Assembly (NCBI GenBank): GCA_963978895.1
Contig: CAXBUH010000076.1
Coordinates: 98,931 to 162,930 of the forward strand
Source of the DNA: Erpobdella octoculata
Lineage: Eukaryota > Annelida > Clitellata > Hirudinida > Erpobdellidae
Length of the DNA stretch: 64,000 nucleotides
Direction of reading: 5' to 3'
Shown here: piece after piece, positions 1-12,434 of the stretch
How positions within the stretch are numbered: position 1 is the stretch's first letter
Layout of the letters: the number at the start of each line of letters is the position of its first letter
Program-made: the position numbers and the translations under genes
The notes under the pieces: model-generated
What the model was told of the DNA's origin: nothing
The model's input: the letters and a program-made list of their open reading frames with translations, nothing else
The model's database searches: none

Positions 1-756
1 GGCATCTTTGCATCTATTGAAACATTTAATCAGATACTTTTGATTTTTAATTAAAAGAAATACAACAAACACATACAGTCATTTTATTGCAAAGCTTTCT
101 GATACACAATGTTTTTTGTTTTTCCATAAGGTGCATTAATAGTTATACTATTATACTTAAAATACATTAATAGTTATATTGATATACTCACTCACAATAA
201 ATTTTTCAATTTTCTTGTCTGTAAGCACAAAATAATATCTGTTAGACTAAAAGTAGCACAAAATAATATCTGTTAGAGGTTAGAGTGGTTAGAGTGGTTA
301 GATTGGTTAGACTGGTAGAGCGATAATGATAGCCTGACACACAACGACCGAAACAATTTACAATTTAATATATACACAACAATAATTAACAATTAAATAA
401 TATAAAAATAGTAGCCTAAGTAAATAATATAAGAATAGTAGCCTAAGTTTTTAAATTACTTTGATTTCGAGAAACCGAGACGATAAACAGCGAATGTAAA
501 CAAGACATAGCTCTGATACAATAGCGAAAATATTTAAAAAAATTAATTTTCTAAAACATTCAAAAACATTTGAACGATATACAGTAATTAAAAAAATAAT
601 AGTATAGTATATAGTATATTATATATTACATTTGATATATTGATATAATTGATATAAGAAAAATAATACTCACTTTTGATTTTGAGAAATCGCGACAACC
701 AACAACGACGGAACAGAAGTCGAAAGCAACCCTAAGCTCGTTAAGCCGCGATATAA
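1..756. other. AT-rich intergenic or intronic DNA
   Basis: No coding signal is visible. At about 271-316 there is a short degenerate array built on GGTTAGA. The rest is AT-rich spacer with no recognisable element end. Confidence 0.5.
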
Positions 757-876
757 TTGCATAGATAAAATATTTCTAAAAATTAATTTTCTAAAATTGC
801 ATAGATAAAATATTTCTAAAAATTAATTTTCTAAAATTGCATAGATAAAATATTTCTAAAAATTAATTTTCTAAAA
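757..876. repeat. 40-bp tandem repeat, three copies
   Basis: Three nearly perfect copies of a 40-bp AT-rich unit begin at 757, 797 and 837, each starting TTGCATAGATAAAATATTTC. A degenerate related stretch is visible around 530-560. Confidence 0.9.
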
Positions 877-1218
877 ACATTCAAAACAATTTTTTTAAAT
901 AAATGAGATTATTTGTTAGGTGGTAAATGTTTATTATGTAAAATTTCGTGCAAATCCCTTCATTGGTTATATTATTATATGTCTAATATTAGATGCCACC
1001 ACCTTAAAATTTTTTCTTCAAAAAAACTTTTTTCAGGTCAAGCTGAAAAGTTGTTCAGGAGTTCCGTGGAACCAGCGAAAAGTACAAGTTCAAACGAGAC
1101 AAGTTCAAATAAAGAAAATCGAAGAAACGTCCAAAATCCAAGATCCGGTTTTTGCGAAAATATAAAGAAAATCTTAAAACGTAAAGTCATTTTAATTATT
1201 TAATATTTATAAACATAA

Positions 1219-1356
1219 ATATACATAAACAGCTCTGCAATATCAATCGATCATCATTGCTTTTTATAGTTTTAAATATTTTGGCGTCGTCAGCGTACAT
1301 AAACAGCTCTGCCGAGTTATTCTTAACTATTTCAAACATATCATTGACATAAATTA
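1219..1356 (-). pseudogene. LINE reverse transcriptase fragment (YADD region)
   Basis: Read on the minus strand this short stretch encodes IYVND, about 14 residues, then FMYADDAKIF. That is the spacing and sequence of the catalytic palm motif of a non-LTR retrotransposon reverse transcriptase, just after the GVPQGS...LLF..YIND block. Only about 45 codons remain and both sides are unrelated, so it is a relic. The residues differ from the other LINEs in the window (YADDLQ at 15.7 kb, FADDTN at 53.6 kb, FADDAK at 37.5 kb), so it may be a further family. Confidence 0.65.
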
Positions 1357-1385
1357 TGTAAATTATATCTTAAATATTATAAATA

Positions 1386-1546
1386 TGCGTTCTTTGCATT
1401 GCTTTCGGTCTGATTTTGCTCGATCAACTCTCGAAACATTCTCCATAAAGTGTTTTGGTCCGCGGTTGTATTCAAGTATTCCGATAACAATTTCCTCATT
1501 GTTTTGATTCGTGTTTCGTGCTCAATAAATGTTCAAAAAAAAAAAT
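1386..1546 (+). pseudogene. 3' end scrap of the LINE family that is complete at 52.5-56.65 kb
   Basis: The plus strand encodes a run resembling LHCFRSDFARSTLETFSIKC, followed by FGPRLYSSIPITISSL. This matches the C-terminal tail of the intact minus-strand LINE ending at 52819 and of the truncated copy at 42.7-43.06 kb. It is followed by CTCAATAAATG and a poly(A) run, the same 3' terminus as the intact copy. The last codons and most of the 3' UTR are missing, so it has an internal deletion. Confidence 0.75.
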
Positions 1547-1686
1547 GTAATTGAGGTGGCCATATCATTTTTTTAGTTTTTCAAACCCTCTGCAGTTAAC
1601 TCTTTTGCCTTCATCCTGATTTGTTGACCATTTTTAAGGCTAATTATTTAATTTTATTATTTGAAACTACATTTTTACATTTACAG

Positions 1687-2018
1687 GATTTCATCCCGAG
1701 AGCGTCCACAGACAATCAAAAAAGAGCCGTCTGGATGAGCCGATTACTAAAACTGATATTGAAATGACGTCGATTCAAGCCCAATCAGAAGATCCAACTA
1801 TAAACGTCCATAGTGTACAAAATATGTTCCAAGGAATGATACACAAAAAAGGCGTACCAGTCGCAATAATATTTTATAAAACTGATCCGAATGTATTAGA
1901 AACCCCGAAAATGACAATTGCAAGAAGTATATATTCTAAAAACATTTATAATGTAACGATAGTATATCGACAAGAAACTGTAGTCGAGATGACGATAAAA
2001 CTTGAGGACCATGATTAG
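1687..2018 (+). CDS. Possible terminal exon of an unrecognised host gene
   Basis: An open frame runs from a good splice acceptor (pyrimidine-rich tract then ACATTTACAG, ending at 1686) to a TAG at 2016-2018. Its first codons encode FHPESVHRQSKKSRLDEP, and it continues into an 84-residue stretch starting MTSIQAQSEDPTINVHSV and ending KLEDHD. I do not recognise the protein and see no domain. The reading frame is phase-consistent with the acceptor, and composition is more balanced than in the surrounding AT-rich DNA. No LTR, terminal inverted repeat or poly(A) flanks it. It could equally be a fragment of an unknown transposon. The upstream ORF at about 913-1203 could hold an earlier exon (acceptor-like TTTTTTCAG at about 1037), but that is weaker. 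Confidence 0.35.
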
Positions 2019-2919
2019 TTTTAAAACTCTTTTGGTTTTATCCTATTGATGATTTTATTGTCTAGCTTAAAATAACACTGTGTTATCTGCTTTTAGTCAA
2101 GAGGTAACTGAACTTGAACAAACAATAAATTTATGAATATTGTGTTTGAAATCGGTTACCGAGGGCTTGGAAACGAGTATGGATGGAGTACATGAAGGAG
2201 GTGGTGATGTAACTGGAATGCTTGCTTGACGGGAAATATACGAGGGTCTTTTATAATTTTATATGAAGTTTTAAAATATTCTTCCAAGCATTATATTCAA
2301 CACTGACGTTGAAAAGAAAAATTACAGCTATCATAAGTCCTTGGAAGCTGGAGTGCCTTCGGCTGGACAAAGTTGGCTTTAGGCTGGTCAGAATCGAAAG
2401 CTCTCTTTGGCCGGTTGAAAAATTGTTATGAATTATTTATGATGAGGTTGTCTAGAACTCTATGGAGTGTGTTTCAAATCAAGCAAAAGCTCTAATTTGA
2501 ATAACAAGTAAATCTTTTTTGAAAGCAATGATTAGGTAATGCTAAAATTTGAGAAAAGTAGGTCATATCTTGTTATAACAACAGTTTAATTGTCTTCAGG
2601 CCTTAAATTAGTTCTACTGCAAGAGTTTTTTTTGTTCATTTAATTGATCTTGACTCTGGCCCATATGAATAATTTTCTGTTTTAAATAATAAAATAAGGT
2701 ACTAGTTTTTTCAACTACCACCTAGCGAATGTAATGAAAACCTAAAGCGTTATGAAATACGAATTATTATTTGTATTAATGTATTGTATGCAAGTGTAGT
2801 TGTAAGGCTTGTTAAAATAGAATTATGTATATTAAAGTTAACTAAATTATTTTTTTTTAATTTTGTTTTGCTAGATATAAGCAAACACTTTTCAAAATAA
2901 ATATTTCTTACATGATGAA
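2019..2919. other. No recognisable feature
   Basis: AT-rich sequence without an open frame of note, terminal repeat or tandem array. Confidence 0.5.
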
Positions 2920-3120
2920 GTTACGATATCACCAAATCGTATACCGGGCTCAATAGAATGGTTTTGCAGTTTATTGGAAAATAATAAATGAAATCTTTGT
3001 TAAGGCTATTTATAGCTTCTGGTCTATTAATAAAATAAAATAATTAATGTCCCTAATAAATCTTCTGAATTCGTTAAGGTTTATCAATAGGAAGTTGATC
3101 ATCAAACCAGTGATTTTACA
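2920..3120 (-). repeat. 3' LTR of the non-autonomous element (uninterrupted)
   Basis: About 200 bp, matching the right-hand LTR across its whole length. It begins (minus strand) TGTAAAATCA directly after the polypurine tract. It preserves the sequence GGTCTATTAATAAA that is split in the other LTR, so it gives the empty site for the nested Helitron. Confidence 0.85.
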
Positions 3121-3872
3121 TTATTACCCCCTTCTTAATTCTGTTCGTCCCGAACAGCATAGTCGCTTTTGAGAAATGCGACTCGGCCACGAACACCAAA
3201 ATACCTTGACCGCAATTCGCAAACAACATGGTCAAGTCCCTTGACCGTTTGATGCAGTTTATTCCAGTGCTTCTTTGGCTCATCAACAGAGTCTTTCTTT
3301 GGCTCATCGTCGCCATATCTGCACGGTTCATCACAGCCTTTTTTGCATGCCCCGTCCTAAACATCTTTGCACGGTTTATCGGAACTGTCTGCTTTTCTTC
3401 TTCTTCACATCTTTTAGATCTTTCTCAAGAAACTCTTCAAAAGGTTTTTCGAAAACACTTTCCATAAATCCAATAAATCCATAAATCCTTCATCAAACTG
3501 TTATTTAATTTTACAATGACTCTTAGTCTCTCTGATCTAGAATCCTCTGTGGATTCATCTGATATAGAACTCTCGGTACCGTTCTCTGTTCTTGGCTCAT
3601 CTTTTTCAGAGTTTTTGCTTGCTGCATTGCTATTGTTGTTTTGGAAAAGTTCATCGCCGTCATGTTTGTTTTCTTCCAAGCTACAACTCGGCTCTTTTCG
3701 TCGGTGTCAACTTTCGTATCGTCCAGCGGATCTTTCTTCAAATCATCACCATCGTCTCTCAAATCAGTGTCTTCTTTTTTTGTCAAGTTAACTTTGATGT
3801 ATTTCTCCATTGGAGTTTCGACCGTTTCTAAATCCTCGGTTGCTTCATCCGAGTCAGATTCGTCACTAAAAT

Positions 3873-5066
3873 CTATCCTGAATATTCGGTGCCGTCGTCT
3901 GTTATGGAGGCTTCCGTTTCAGAACCGTCGCTGTATGGGTAAAAGCCATCGCTGTTATTGCCATTATTAAAATCATCATCATCACTTTCATCCTCATCGT
4001 TTTGTATTTCGTTTTCAACATTTTTTTTATCTTCTTTAGTTTTGTTGTCGACGTCCAAACCGACTGTATCATTGTCACCATCTTTGCCAGGCTCGTCCTC
4101 ACCATCTTTGCCAGGCTCGTCCTCACCATCTTAGCGTGGTTCATCTCGAACATCTTTGGAAGGTTCATTATCATGACCGTCTTTGACAGGTACATCATCA
4201 TGACCGTCTTTGACAGGCTCATCATTATGACCATTTTTGCATGGTTCATCATTGTGACCATTTTTGCATGGTTCATCTTGAACATCTTTGCATGGTTCAT
4301 CATTGTGACCATTTTTGCATGGTTCATCTTGAACATCTTTGCATGGTTCATCTTGAACATCTTTGCATGGTTCATCTTGAACATCTTTGCATGGTTCATC
4401 TTGAGCATCTTTGCATGGTTCATCTTGAACATCTTTGCATGGTTCATCTTGAACATTTTTGCATGGTTCATCTTGAACATCTTTGCATGGTTCATCTTGA
4501 ACATCTTTGCATGGTTCATCTTGAACATCTTTGCATGGTTCATCTTGAACATCTTTGCATGGTTCATCTTGAACATCTTTGCATGGTTCATCTTGAACAT
4601 CTTTGCATGGTTCATCTTGAACATCTTTGCATGGTTCATCTTGAACATCTTTGCATGGTTCATCTTGAACATCTTTGCATGGTTCTTCTTGAACATCTTT
4701 ACAAGACTCATCACAATGACCATCCTTGCATGGTTCATCTTGTACATTCTTGCATGGTTCATCTTGACCGTCTTTTTTGTTTCCGCAATAGTTTGTGTCA
4801 CAATTGAGGAGTTCAAGAAATTTCTTCTTTTCTTGCTGTGCTGCTCTGTGTGCTGCTCCGTTTTCTTCCGCCATTTTATTCAGCGCCTTCAACAATTCGT
4901 TTTCTGCTTCGAACTCATACTCTTCCGGATCAAACCCATTGTTCTCCAATGACGTCCGGAGGCGGTCCACTAGCTCAGACTTTCTTCCTTTATCACTGAG
5001 CTATCGTTTTCTAAGTTCCCGCCTCAATTCGAGTATCAAGAACTCATCCAATGCTTTCAAAACCAT
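3873..5066 (-). pseudogene. Gag-like SAP-domain protein with DEPCKDVQ octapeptide array
   Basis: One frame of about 397 codons starts at ATG 5066-5064 just inside the primer-binding site. It is interrupted by an in-frame TAG near 4999 and a TAA at 4131-4133. The N-terminal 40 residues match the SAP-like start of the Gypsy gag at 25741 (LRRELRKR, then SDKGRKSELVDRLR). A charged helical segment (KALNKMAEENGAAHRAAQQE) follows. Then come about 26 copies of an eight-residue unit of the form CKDVQDEP, encoded by 24-bp repeats. The tail is extremely acidic (DEDESDDDDF) and ends at 3873. A TGC-AAA to CGC-TAA change within a repeat made the second stop. A further acidic stretch at 3437-3810 is out of frame. 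The repeats have no known function; a cysteine every eight residues is notable. Confidence 0.7.
4230..4760. repeat. 24-bp coding minisatellite
   Basis: The plus-strand unit is about TTTGCATGGTTCATCTTGAACATC. About 20 near-identical copies in the centre (4290-4700) are flanked by diverged copies, some with an extra codon (NGHNDEPC type). Identity is highest in the middle and falls outwards, typical of expansion by slippage or unequal exchange. Confidence 0.95.
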
Positions 5067-5200
5067 TCTTGTATCCCACTTCTGATCACCAATGTTACGA
5101 TATCACCAAATCGTATACCGGGCTCAATAAAATGGTTTTGCAGTTTATTGGAAAATAATAAATGAAGGCTTTGTTAAGGCTATTTATAGCTTCTGGTCTA

Positions 5201-6310
5201 TCTATATATATAAAAATGAATGTTTGTATGTATATATGTATATATGTATATATTCATGTCCTTTATGCATTGCTTCACCATTCATCCGATCGTAATGAAA
5301 TTTTCACACAACCTTGAGAGTCAAGGGGAATCAAATATAGAGAAAAATTTTTTGAAATCCGTCACAAAATGAGCGGAGCGGAGCGGGTGAGCGAGCGGGA
5401 ACTATATATATATGTATGTGCGTATGTATGTGTGTATGTATGTATGTATGTGTATGTGCATGTATGTGTGTCTGTGTGTGTGTTTATGTATGTACTAGCG
5501 AAGATACCCGGCGTTGCCCGGGTTTTTTAGAGGTTTTTCTAATGTTTGTCTCTTTCTCTCCCGTTTCCTTTCCCACCTGCTTTCCCACTCCTGTTCGCTT
5601 TCCCGTTTTCCCGCTGCCGCTCGCTTTCCCGCTCCCGGTCGCTTTCCCGCTCCCTGTCGTTTTCCCGCTCCCGGTCGTTTTCCCGTTCCCGGTCGCTGTC
5701 CCGTTCCCGCTCACGTTTGCTCTCCCATTCCCGCTCACGCTTGCTTTTCAGTTCAAGCTCGCTGTCCGTTCCGGGTCGCTTTCCCGTTTCTATAATAGAC
5801 AAACTAACCCACAAACATTCATATATATATAGTCTTAGCAAATCTATTTTACGTTTTATAGGCTAACAGAAGTTATGAAAGATTGTAAAAGAGAAAATGA
5901 GCGTGAACGGGAACGGGAATGGGAGAGCAAGCATGACCGGGAACGGGAGAGCAAGCGTGAGCGGGAACGGGAAAGCGACCGGGACGGGAAAGCAACCGGG
6001 AACGGGAAAGCGACCGGGAACGGGAAAGCGACCGGGAACGCGGAAAGCGACCGGGAACGCGGAAAGCGACCGGGAACGCGGAAAGCGACTGGAATCGGGA
6101 GAGCAAGCTTGGAAGGAAACGTGAGCAAGAGAGAAAATCGATAACAAAACTTCTGAGCGGGAAAGCGACCGAGAGCTGGAAAACGACCGAGAGCGGAAAA
6201 GCGACCGGGAACGCGACGAAAACGGGAAAGTGGAGAAGGAAACGGGAGCGAGAGAGACAAACATTAGAAAAACCTCTAAAAACCCGAGCAACGCCGGGTA
6301 ACCCCGCTAG
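5201..6310 (+). mobile_element. Non-autonomous Helitron, family A, inserted in the LTR
   Basis: The 5' end is TC (TCTATATATATAAAAATGAA at 5201). The 3' end is a GC hairpin (CCGAGCAACGCCGG region, about 6281-6299) followed by TAACCCCGCTAG ending at 6310. The flanking bases are A and T. The uninterrupted sister LTR at about 3020-3035 reads GGTCTA joined directly to TTAATAAA, so insertion occurred precisely between A and T with no target duplication. These are the defining features of Helitron insertion. Inside are a conserved leader (5260-5400), a TATG/TGTG tract, an inverted copy of the family's own 3' end starting at CTAG 5495, and GGGAACGGGAAAGCGACC-type repeats. No helicase is encoded. Confidence 0.93.
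5495..5870 (-). repeat. Inverted Helitron-A 3' half inside the larger Helitron
   Basis: Reading leftward on the minus strand, this segment starts at the GTCTTAGCAAATCTATTTTACG-type block (about 5830-5860). It passes through an 18-bp purine-rich minisatellite and ends in the hairpin plus CTAG at 5498-5495. It faces the main 3' end at 6310, so the two 3' halves form a large imperfect inverted repeat. The frames open here encode only low-complexity RERE or SRSR runs and are not genes. Confidence 0.75.
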
Positions 6311-6401
6311 TTAATAAATAAATAATTAACGTCCCTAATAAATCTTCTGAATTCGTTAAGGTTTATAAATAGGAAGTTGATCATCAAACCAGTGATTTTA
6401 C

Positions 6402-6435
<34 letters not shown>

Positions 6436-6438
<3 letters not shown>

Positions 6439-6520
6439 TCAACTTCAGACTCGAACCCACGACTGTCGGATCGGCAACACCGCCTCGCATCATGCCAACT
6501 ACCTTACCATCTGCGCCACT
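6436..6520 (-). repeat. tRNA-derived SINE-like sequence next to (TA)n
   Basis: The minus strand contains an RNA polymerase III A-box-like block (GTGGCGCAGATGGTAAGG) and a B-box (GGGTTCGAGTC) at tRNA-like spacing. A (TA) tract follows immediately. It shares the block GAGGCGGTGTTGCCG with the copies at 21.1 and 21.4 kb. No complete cloverleaf with a convincing acceptor stem is visible, so it is a tRNA-related repeat and not a functional tRNA gene. Confidence 0.6.
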
Positions 6521-6645
6521 TCCACCGCCAAAAAACAGTGGTTGTTAAGCGCTTTTGTTGGGGTATGTTGAACACAACACTCGACTATGAATGGGTACGA
6601 ATCAATGCTCGATAGTATTATAAGTTGTACGGCGTACAATCCGTC
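6508..6645. repeat. Dispersed repeat, second copy at 51067-51205
   Basis: From GCGCCACTTCCACCGCC to GTACGGCGTACAATCCGT this sequence is almost identical to 51074-51205. In both places it is flanked by (TA) sequence. It appears to be the body of the tRNA-derived element above. Confidence 0.7.
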
Positions 6646-6864
6646 ACTAGCTAATTTAATAACTATCGAAGATATATGTTTTATGATATATAAATATATA
6701 TATTTTGACAATATTTGGGTATCAAATTCTCGCATAAACACGCTCTATTAAATGCTACGGCCCATTTTCTACAACACCATTTCTTTACTACTGCTTCAAA
6801 CCGTCTAAATTTTCTTCCCGAATTAACTACACAGTCAATAGTACACAAAACTTTATTGTCACAA

Positions 6865-6908
6865 GGGGTTGACCGGCCGGTTTCGGCTTTATCCATCTTC
6901 AGAACCCC
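6865..6908 (-). ncRNA. Hammerhead ribozyme-like fold, PLE type P1
   Basis: 5' to 3' on the minus strand: stem I strand GGGGUU; core CUGAAGA; an extra U; stem II GG...CC; core GAA; palindromic stem III ACCGGCCGGU; then C as position 17 and stem I partner AACCCC. The predicted cleavage site follows GUC. Stem III has no loop, so it could only form between two RNAs or two tandem copies. The sequence is identical to the plus-strand copy at 46027-46070. Confidence 0.75.
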
Positions 6909-7422
6909 TATAATAAAGTAAGGAAAATCAATGTATAGAATATTAGACGAAAGCCGAATATATAAAGATAGAGAAACACTAATAAAACCATTCGAATATA
7001 AAACTAAAAACATAAAATTCTAAACACATACCAGCGATACAACTTTCATTAAAACCAAAGCTACGACACTACAACAGCTAACGAAACTGTTTACGTATAA
7101 CTCACCTGGGAACAGGTGCACAGAATTTACAGGTACATTATTTATATTTAAACTTACTAAAAGACAATACTGTAATTTTGACAGCAAATAAAGTAGCAAA
7201 AATAAAGTTTCTTCCCGTGACCATAAAACGAGGGAATAAAGTAAACCAGAATTAAATTAAAACAGAAATGAAATAAACCAGAAATAAAATTAAAATAAAT
7301 TAAGAAATAAAAAATAAAAATAAAATAAAAATAAAAAGATAAAATAAAAAGAAATGAATAAACCAAAATTAAAATAAACAAGAAATAAAATTAAAATATA
7401 ATAGCTGAAAAGGTCGTTAGAA

Positions 7423-8266
7423 CTAGCGTCGGACACGACGCACCGTTATATTACCATGATCCACCAAATGTGCAAACGGCAAAACCACATCACCACCATC
7501 ATCATTCGCCAACCCACCAACATCAACACAAACCTCATCATGGCGGTTAATACAACAATCACCAACATCGACGTCAAGTCTCGCAACCCCTTCAAAGACA
7601 TCATCAGACTCAGCAACACAACACTCACAAGAAGCATTGTCTACAACAATACCACAGCCCGCATCTCCATCACCACCCCCCTCATCACCACACTCACGAC
7701 CATCAAGACAATCAACATAAGCACAATTAACGCTATCATCATCACCAAAATCATCAGAATCAACAGTGATATGCGAAGGCATAAGTTTTTTAGCCTGCTG
7801 ATGACGATCATTATCAAGATTTTCTGAGCTCCGCGGAAATTCAACGGTTGAATTCTGAATCGGAAGAACTGAAACTTCCACCGGCGACGCCAGATTTTCC
7901 TCCGCCGAACTTCGAATCGGAAGAACTGAAACTCCCACCGGCGACATCAGATTTTCCTCCGTTGAGATAACCACTTCTGTGAGATCTTTGGTAGTGAAGA
8001 CATCGGTACCACCTGTTCTTGGTATGTCTTTATCTATTGGGACAAACTGTGGAAGGATACAAGACTTGGCCGCCAAGCACGTGCTTTGACAACGCGTACG
8101 CATTTCTGAAGAGACCTCAGGTTTAGAACTCTTAACACAGAGAACATATGTTGTTACTGGAGAGGATCTCTCATTAGCTGTACTGGATTTTCTTGCTATG
8201 CACAGGCTTTGACTACGTTTATTTTTATCCGATGAGACTTTGAGTTTCGAACTATTTTGAGTAGCA

Positions 8267-8267
<1 letters not shown>
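7423..8267 (-). pseudogene. PLE C-terminal tail, 5'-truncated ORF
   Basis: The frame is open from the (TA)n border to the stop at 7423, about 280 codons; the first ATG at 8103 is probably internal. It has two imperfect repeats (EENLMSPVGVSVLPIRSS and EENLASPVEVSVLPIQNS). A Cys-rich acidic stretch follows, and the end is VDHGNITVRRVRR. The end resembles VIDNVNITQRRRKK at the end of the GIY-YIG PLE at 50275. No reverse transcriptase or endonuclease is left in this copy. The plus-strand copy lacks the first ~45 residues of this ORF. Confidence 0.55.
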
Positions 8268-8354
<87 letters not shown>

Positions 8355-8368
8355 TATATATATATACT

Positions 8369-8448
<80 letters not shown>

Positions 8449-8449
8449 T

Positions 8450-8529
<80 letters not shown>

Positions 8530-8540
8530 TTATATATATA
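8268..8540. repeat. (TA)n microsatellite
   Basis: About 270 bp of TA dinucleotide with short interruptions such as TACTTATTA at about 8364-8374 and 8446-8455. Apparent ORFs of alternating Tyr and Ile here are not genes. Confidence 0.97.
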
Positions 8541-8699
8541 TATACTTCATACCAATTCAGTGAAGATATTTGCTCTTTTGTAAATTTTTACTTTTTTTTC
8601 AATTTTATGTACAGGGTTACAGTCTCGCAGGAACATTTGTTCTTTTTCTGTTGCCCCTTATTTGTTTTTTGTCGAAATTGTGATTTTTTTTATAAATAA

Positions 8700-10628
<1,929 letters not shown>

Positions 10629-10714
10629 GTTGAGTACGATATGTGATAATAATATACAAGAATATAAAAATCTAACCCTTTATATAACGCAGTTCTTATA
10701 TATTGTGTGTTGTG

Positions 10715-11185
10715 ACTGTACAGAAAGTCTTGTATGTCACTGGTAGACCTACCAGGATCATAGCTATTAGTAAACCATCACTTACTACTTCTCCAGCTCT
10801 TTTTTATAATGATGCTATTGTTTCAGCTCGTAGCATGTAGTCTGTTGTAGTTTCATTTTCTGACTTCGAAAGGGTAGTTAATTCTGTGTACAACGATATA
10901 ATTTTAGGTTTTGACTTACCTAAATAATGTTCCCTGTTCCCGCAGAATTTCCAGTGCTCTTTTACCATTGTCTCTGGCATCTCGGATGACTAGTGAAAGG
11001 CTTCTATCATCTAGGCATTGAATGAGTTCTGCAAATGCGTCAGCATTTTCTTCAGCATCTGGTTCAGTAGTACATTCGAATACTTCGCGGAGTTTCTGTA
11101 TCCTCATAACCCCTAAAAATTTTATTTCCCACATTTCGTACTTTCTTTCATCGCCATCAAACATTAAATTTGGACGCATCCTGGG
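10715..11185 (-). pseudogene. Ty1/Copia-type Gag fragment
   Basis: The minus strand encodes FDGDERKYEMWEIKFLGVMR, then AFAELIQCLDDRSLSLVIRD. After a frameshift near 10920 it continues with SKPKIISLYTELTTLSKSE, DYMLRAETIASL and [14 protein letters not shown]. This is the order seen in the UBN2/gag-polypeptide family of Copia elements. A frameshift and an in-frame stop break it. No CCHC knuckle, protease or integrase follows and no LTR was seen, so this is an isolated scrap. Confidence 0.75.
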
Positions 11186-11295
11186 CCCATAGCCATTTGT
11201 AATGTTTGATAGGCTGATAATAATGATTTTATTTTACTCAAAATAAACTACATGAATAACAACGATAATAAAACATTTTATGAACAATGAAACAA

Positions 11296-11381
<86 letters not shown>

Positions 11382-12434
11382 ATAATATTATATATAATAT
11401 ATTTATATCTATAATAGAAAATCCTAATTTGTTGACACATATAAGTTTAAACTCACCAAATATAATGTATAGTGAAGCATTATTTTTTGCACATATCAAG
11501 TTTATAATCAGAAGAGAAGTTTAAATTAGAAAAATTTCTGGGAAATGTTTTAAAATTCCACAAAACTAAAAAGTTAGATACGGATTTTGCGATACTTCTC
11601 GCTACTGTGTGCGTTATTTCGATACAACACTAAAATTCCGTATTTTAACTTTAAATAATTGCTTTTTTAAACCAATTTTTGACAACATTCTTGCGAGAAA
11701 AACTTTTTTATAGTAATAATGAGCTAGGCTATATTATCGATTGAGCAACAAGGTTGTTTTATTTTTGTTACGCGTTTATATTATCTTTTAAATTAAGTTA
11801 TACTCGTAAATTTTTGTTTACTGTAACGTCCTTTCTTTCATTCAATATATTCATAACGAAACAACAAGTCTGACCTATATATCTGGTTTGTCTAGCAACA
11901 TCACAGTGCCTAAACCACGCCCTACATGAATATAAATGAACACATCGCTGAGGCTATTGAGCATTTGTAAATACGCGACCCAGCTCGCTTAAGTAACCCT
12001 AAAACTTTGGCGCGTACAGGACTCTAGTATGTGGGTAGGGGAAAAAACTACAAATGAGAACGTGAGTAAACAAATCAGCATAGACAGCAAATGCAAAGGC
12101 CGGGAGAAACAATTGCAGCATTGTCAATGAAGTTAATAAAGTAATTTTACAAATAATATTGAACTTTTCTGCCTTGATTGTTTTAGACAGGAATTATTGT
12201 TATTTTGTATACCAAAAGATTAATTGAAAAAACTACAATTTAAAATATTTTACTACCACAGTAGGTAAAATTTAAAAAACTATGAAATATTTAAAACAAA
12301 ATCAAATAAATTGGTTTTTGCTTGGCTAGTGGGAGAATGCATTCCTCATTTCCCCGTTAGATCCGCCACTGCCAGTCAGCGACGGATCTAGGATTTTCTG
12401 GTGGGGGATGATCTAACAGTAACTTAATTGGCAA
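11186..12434. other. Spacer with (TA)n and one arm of an inverted repeat
   Basis: It holds a (TA)n tract at about 11300-11375 and otherwise AT-rich DNA. The only structured feature is 12051-12087, which is the exact reverse complement of 12441-12477 at the start of the LINE. Confidence 0.6.

Larger units (their letters stand above)
2920..6402 (-). mobile_element. Non-autonomous LTR retrotransposon with internal minisatellite ORF, split by a Helitron
   Basis: On the minus strand the element reads LTR (6402-6311 plus 5200-5093), primer-binding site, internal region, polypurine tract, second LTR (3120-2920). Both LTRs share TGTAAAATCACTGGTTTGAT at one end and GATATCGTAAC at the other. The tract AAGAAGGGGG at about 3125-3135 precedes the 3' LTR. 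The primer-binding site TGGTGATCAGAAGTGGGA follows the 5' LTR. The internal region is about 2 kb and lacks protease, reverse transcriptase, RNase H and integrase, so the element must have depended on an autonomous relative. The polypurine tract and the N-terminal ORF segment resemble those of the Gypsy element at 25.6-30.9 kb, but the LTRs differ. Confidence 0.85.
6700..8267 (-). mobile_element. Penelope-like element type P1, 5'-truncated copy
   Basis: This minus-strand fragment holds, in order, the C-terminal part of an ORF (8267-7423), an A/T-rich 3' UTR, a hammerhead-like fold (6908-6865), AATAAA, and about 160 nt that re-enter a PLE N-terminus-like frame. It stops at a short AT tract near 6700. 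The upstream border is the (TA)n at 8268. A nearly identical copy lies in opposite orientation at 44972-46230. The PLE assignment rests on that architecture and on similarity of the ORF tail to the GIY-YIG-bearing PLE at 49025-50275. Confidence 0.7.

Noticed and set aside
757..876. Possible CRISPR or regulatory array of three 40-bp units
   Set aside because: Pure tandem repeat without spacers in AT-rich eukaryotic DNA.
4002..4952. Plus-strand frame of 316 codons with FAWFILNI repeats, resembling a membrane protein
   Set aside because: It is the antisense of the DEPCKDVQ array; the minus-strand frame has the gag-like N-terminus and correct position after the primer-binding site.
5484..6291. 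SR-rich, RE-rich or Pro/Phe-rich open frames in Helitron A (also 18.0-18.3, 47.5-48.1, 51.4-51.9 kb)
   Set aside because: Frames are open because of the 18-bp repeat; several overlapping frames on both strands are open together and none has a recognisable domain.
8257..8583. Long open frames of alternating Tyr and Ile over (TA)n tracts (also at 10.4, 30.9, 43.4, 46.3, 50.7 kb)
   Set aside because: They are translations of TA dinucleotide repeats, open on both strands; not genes.
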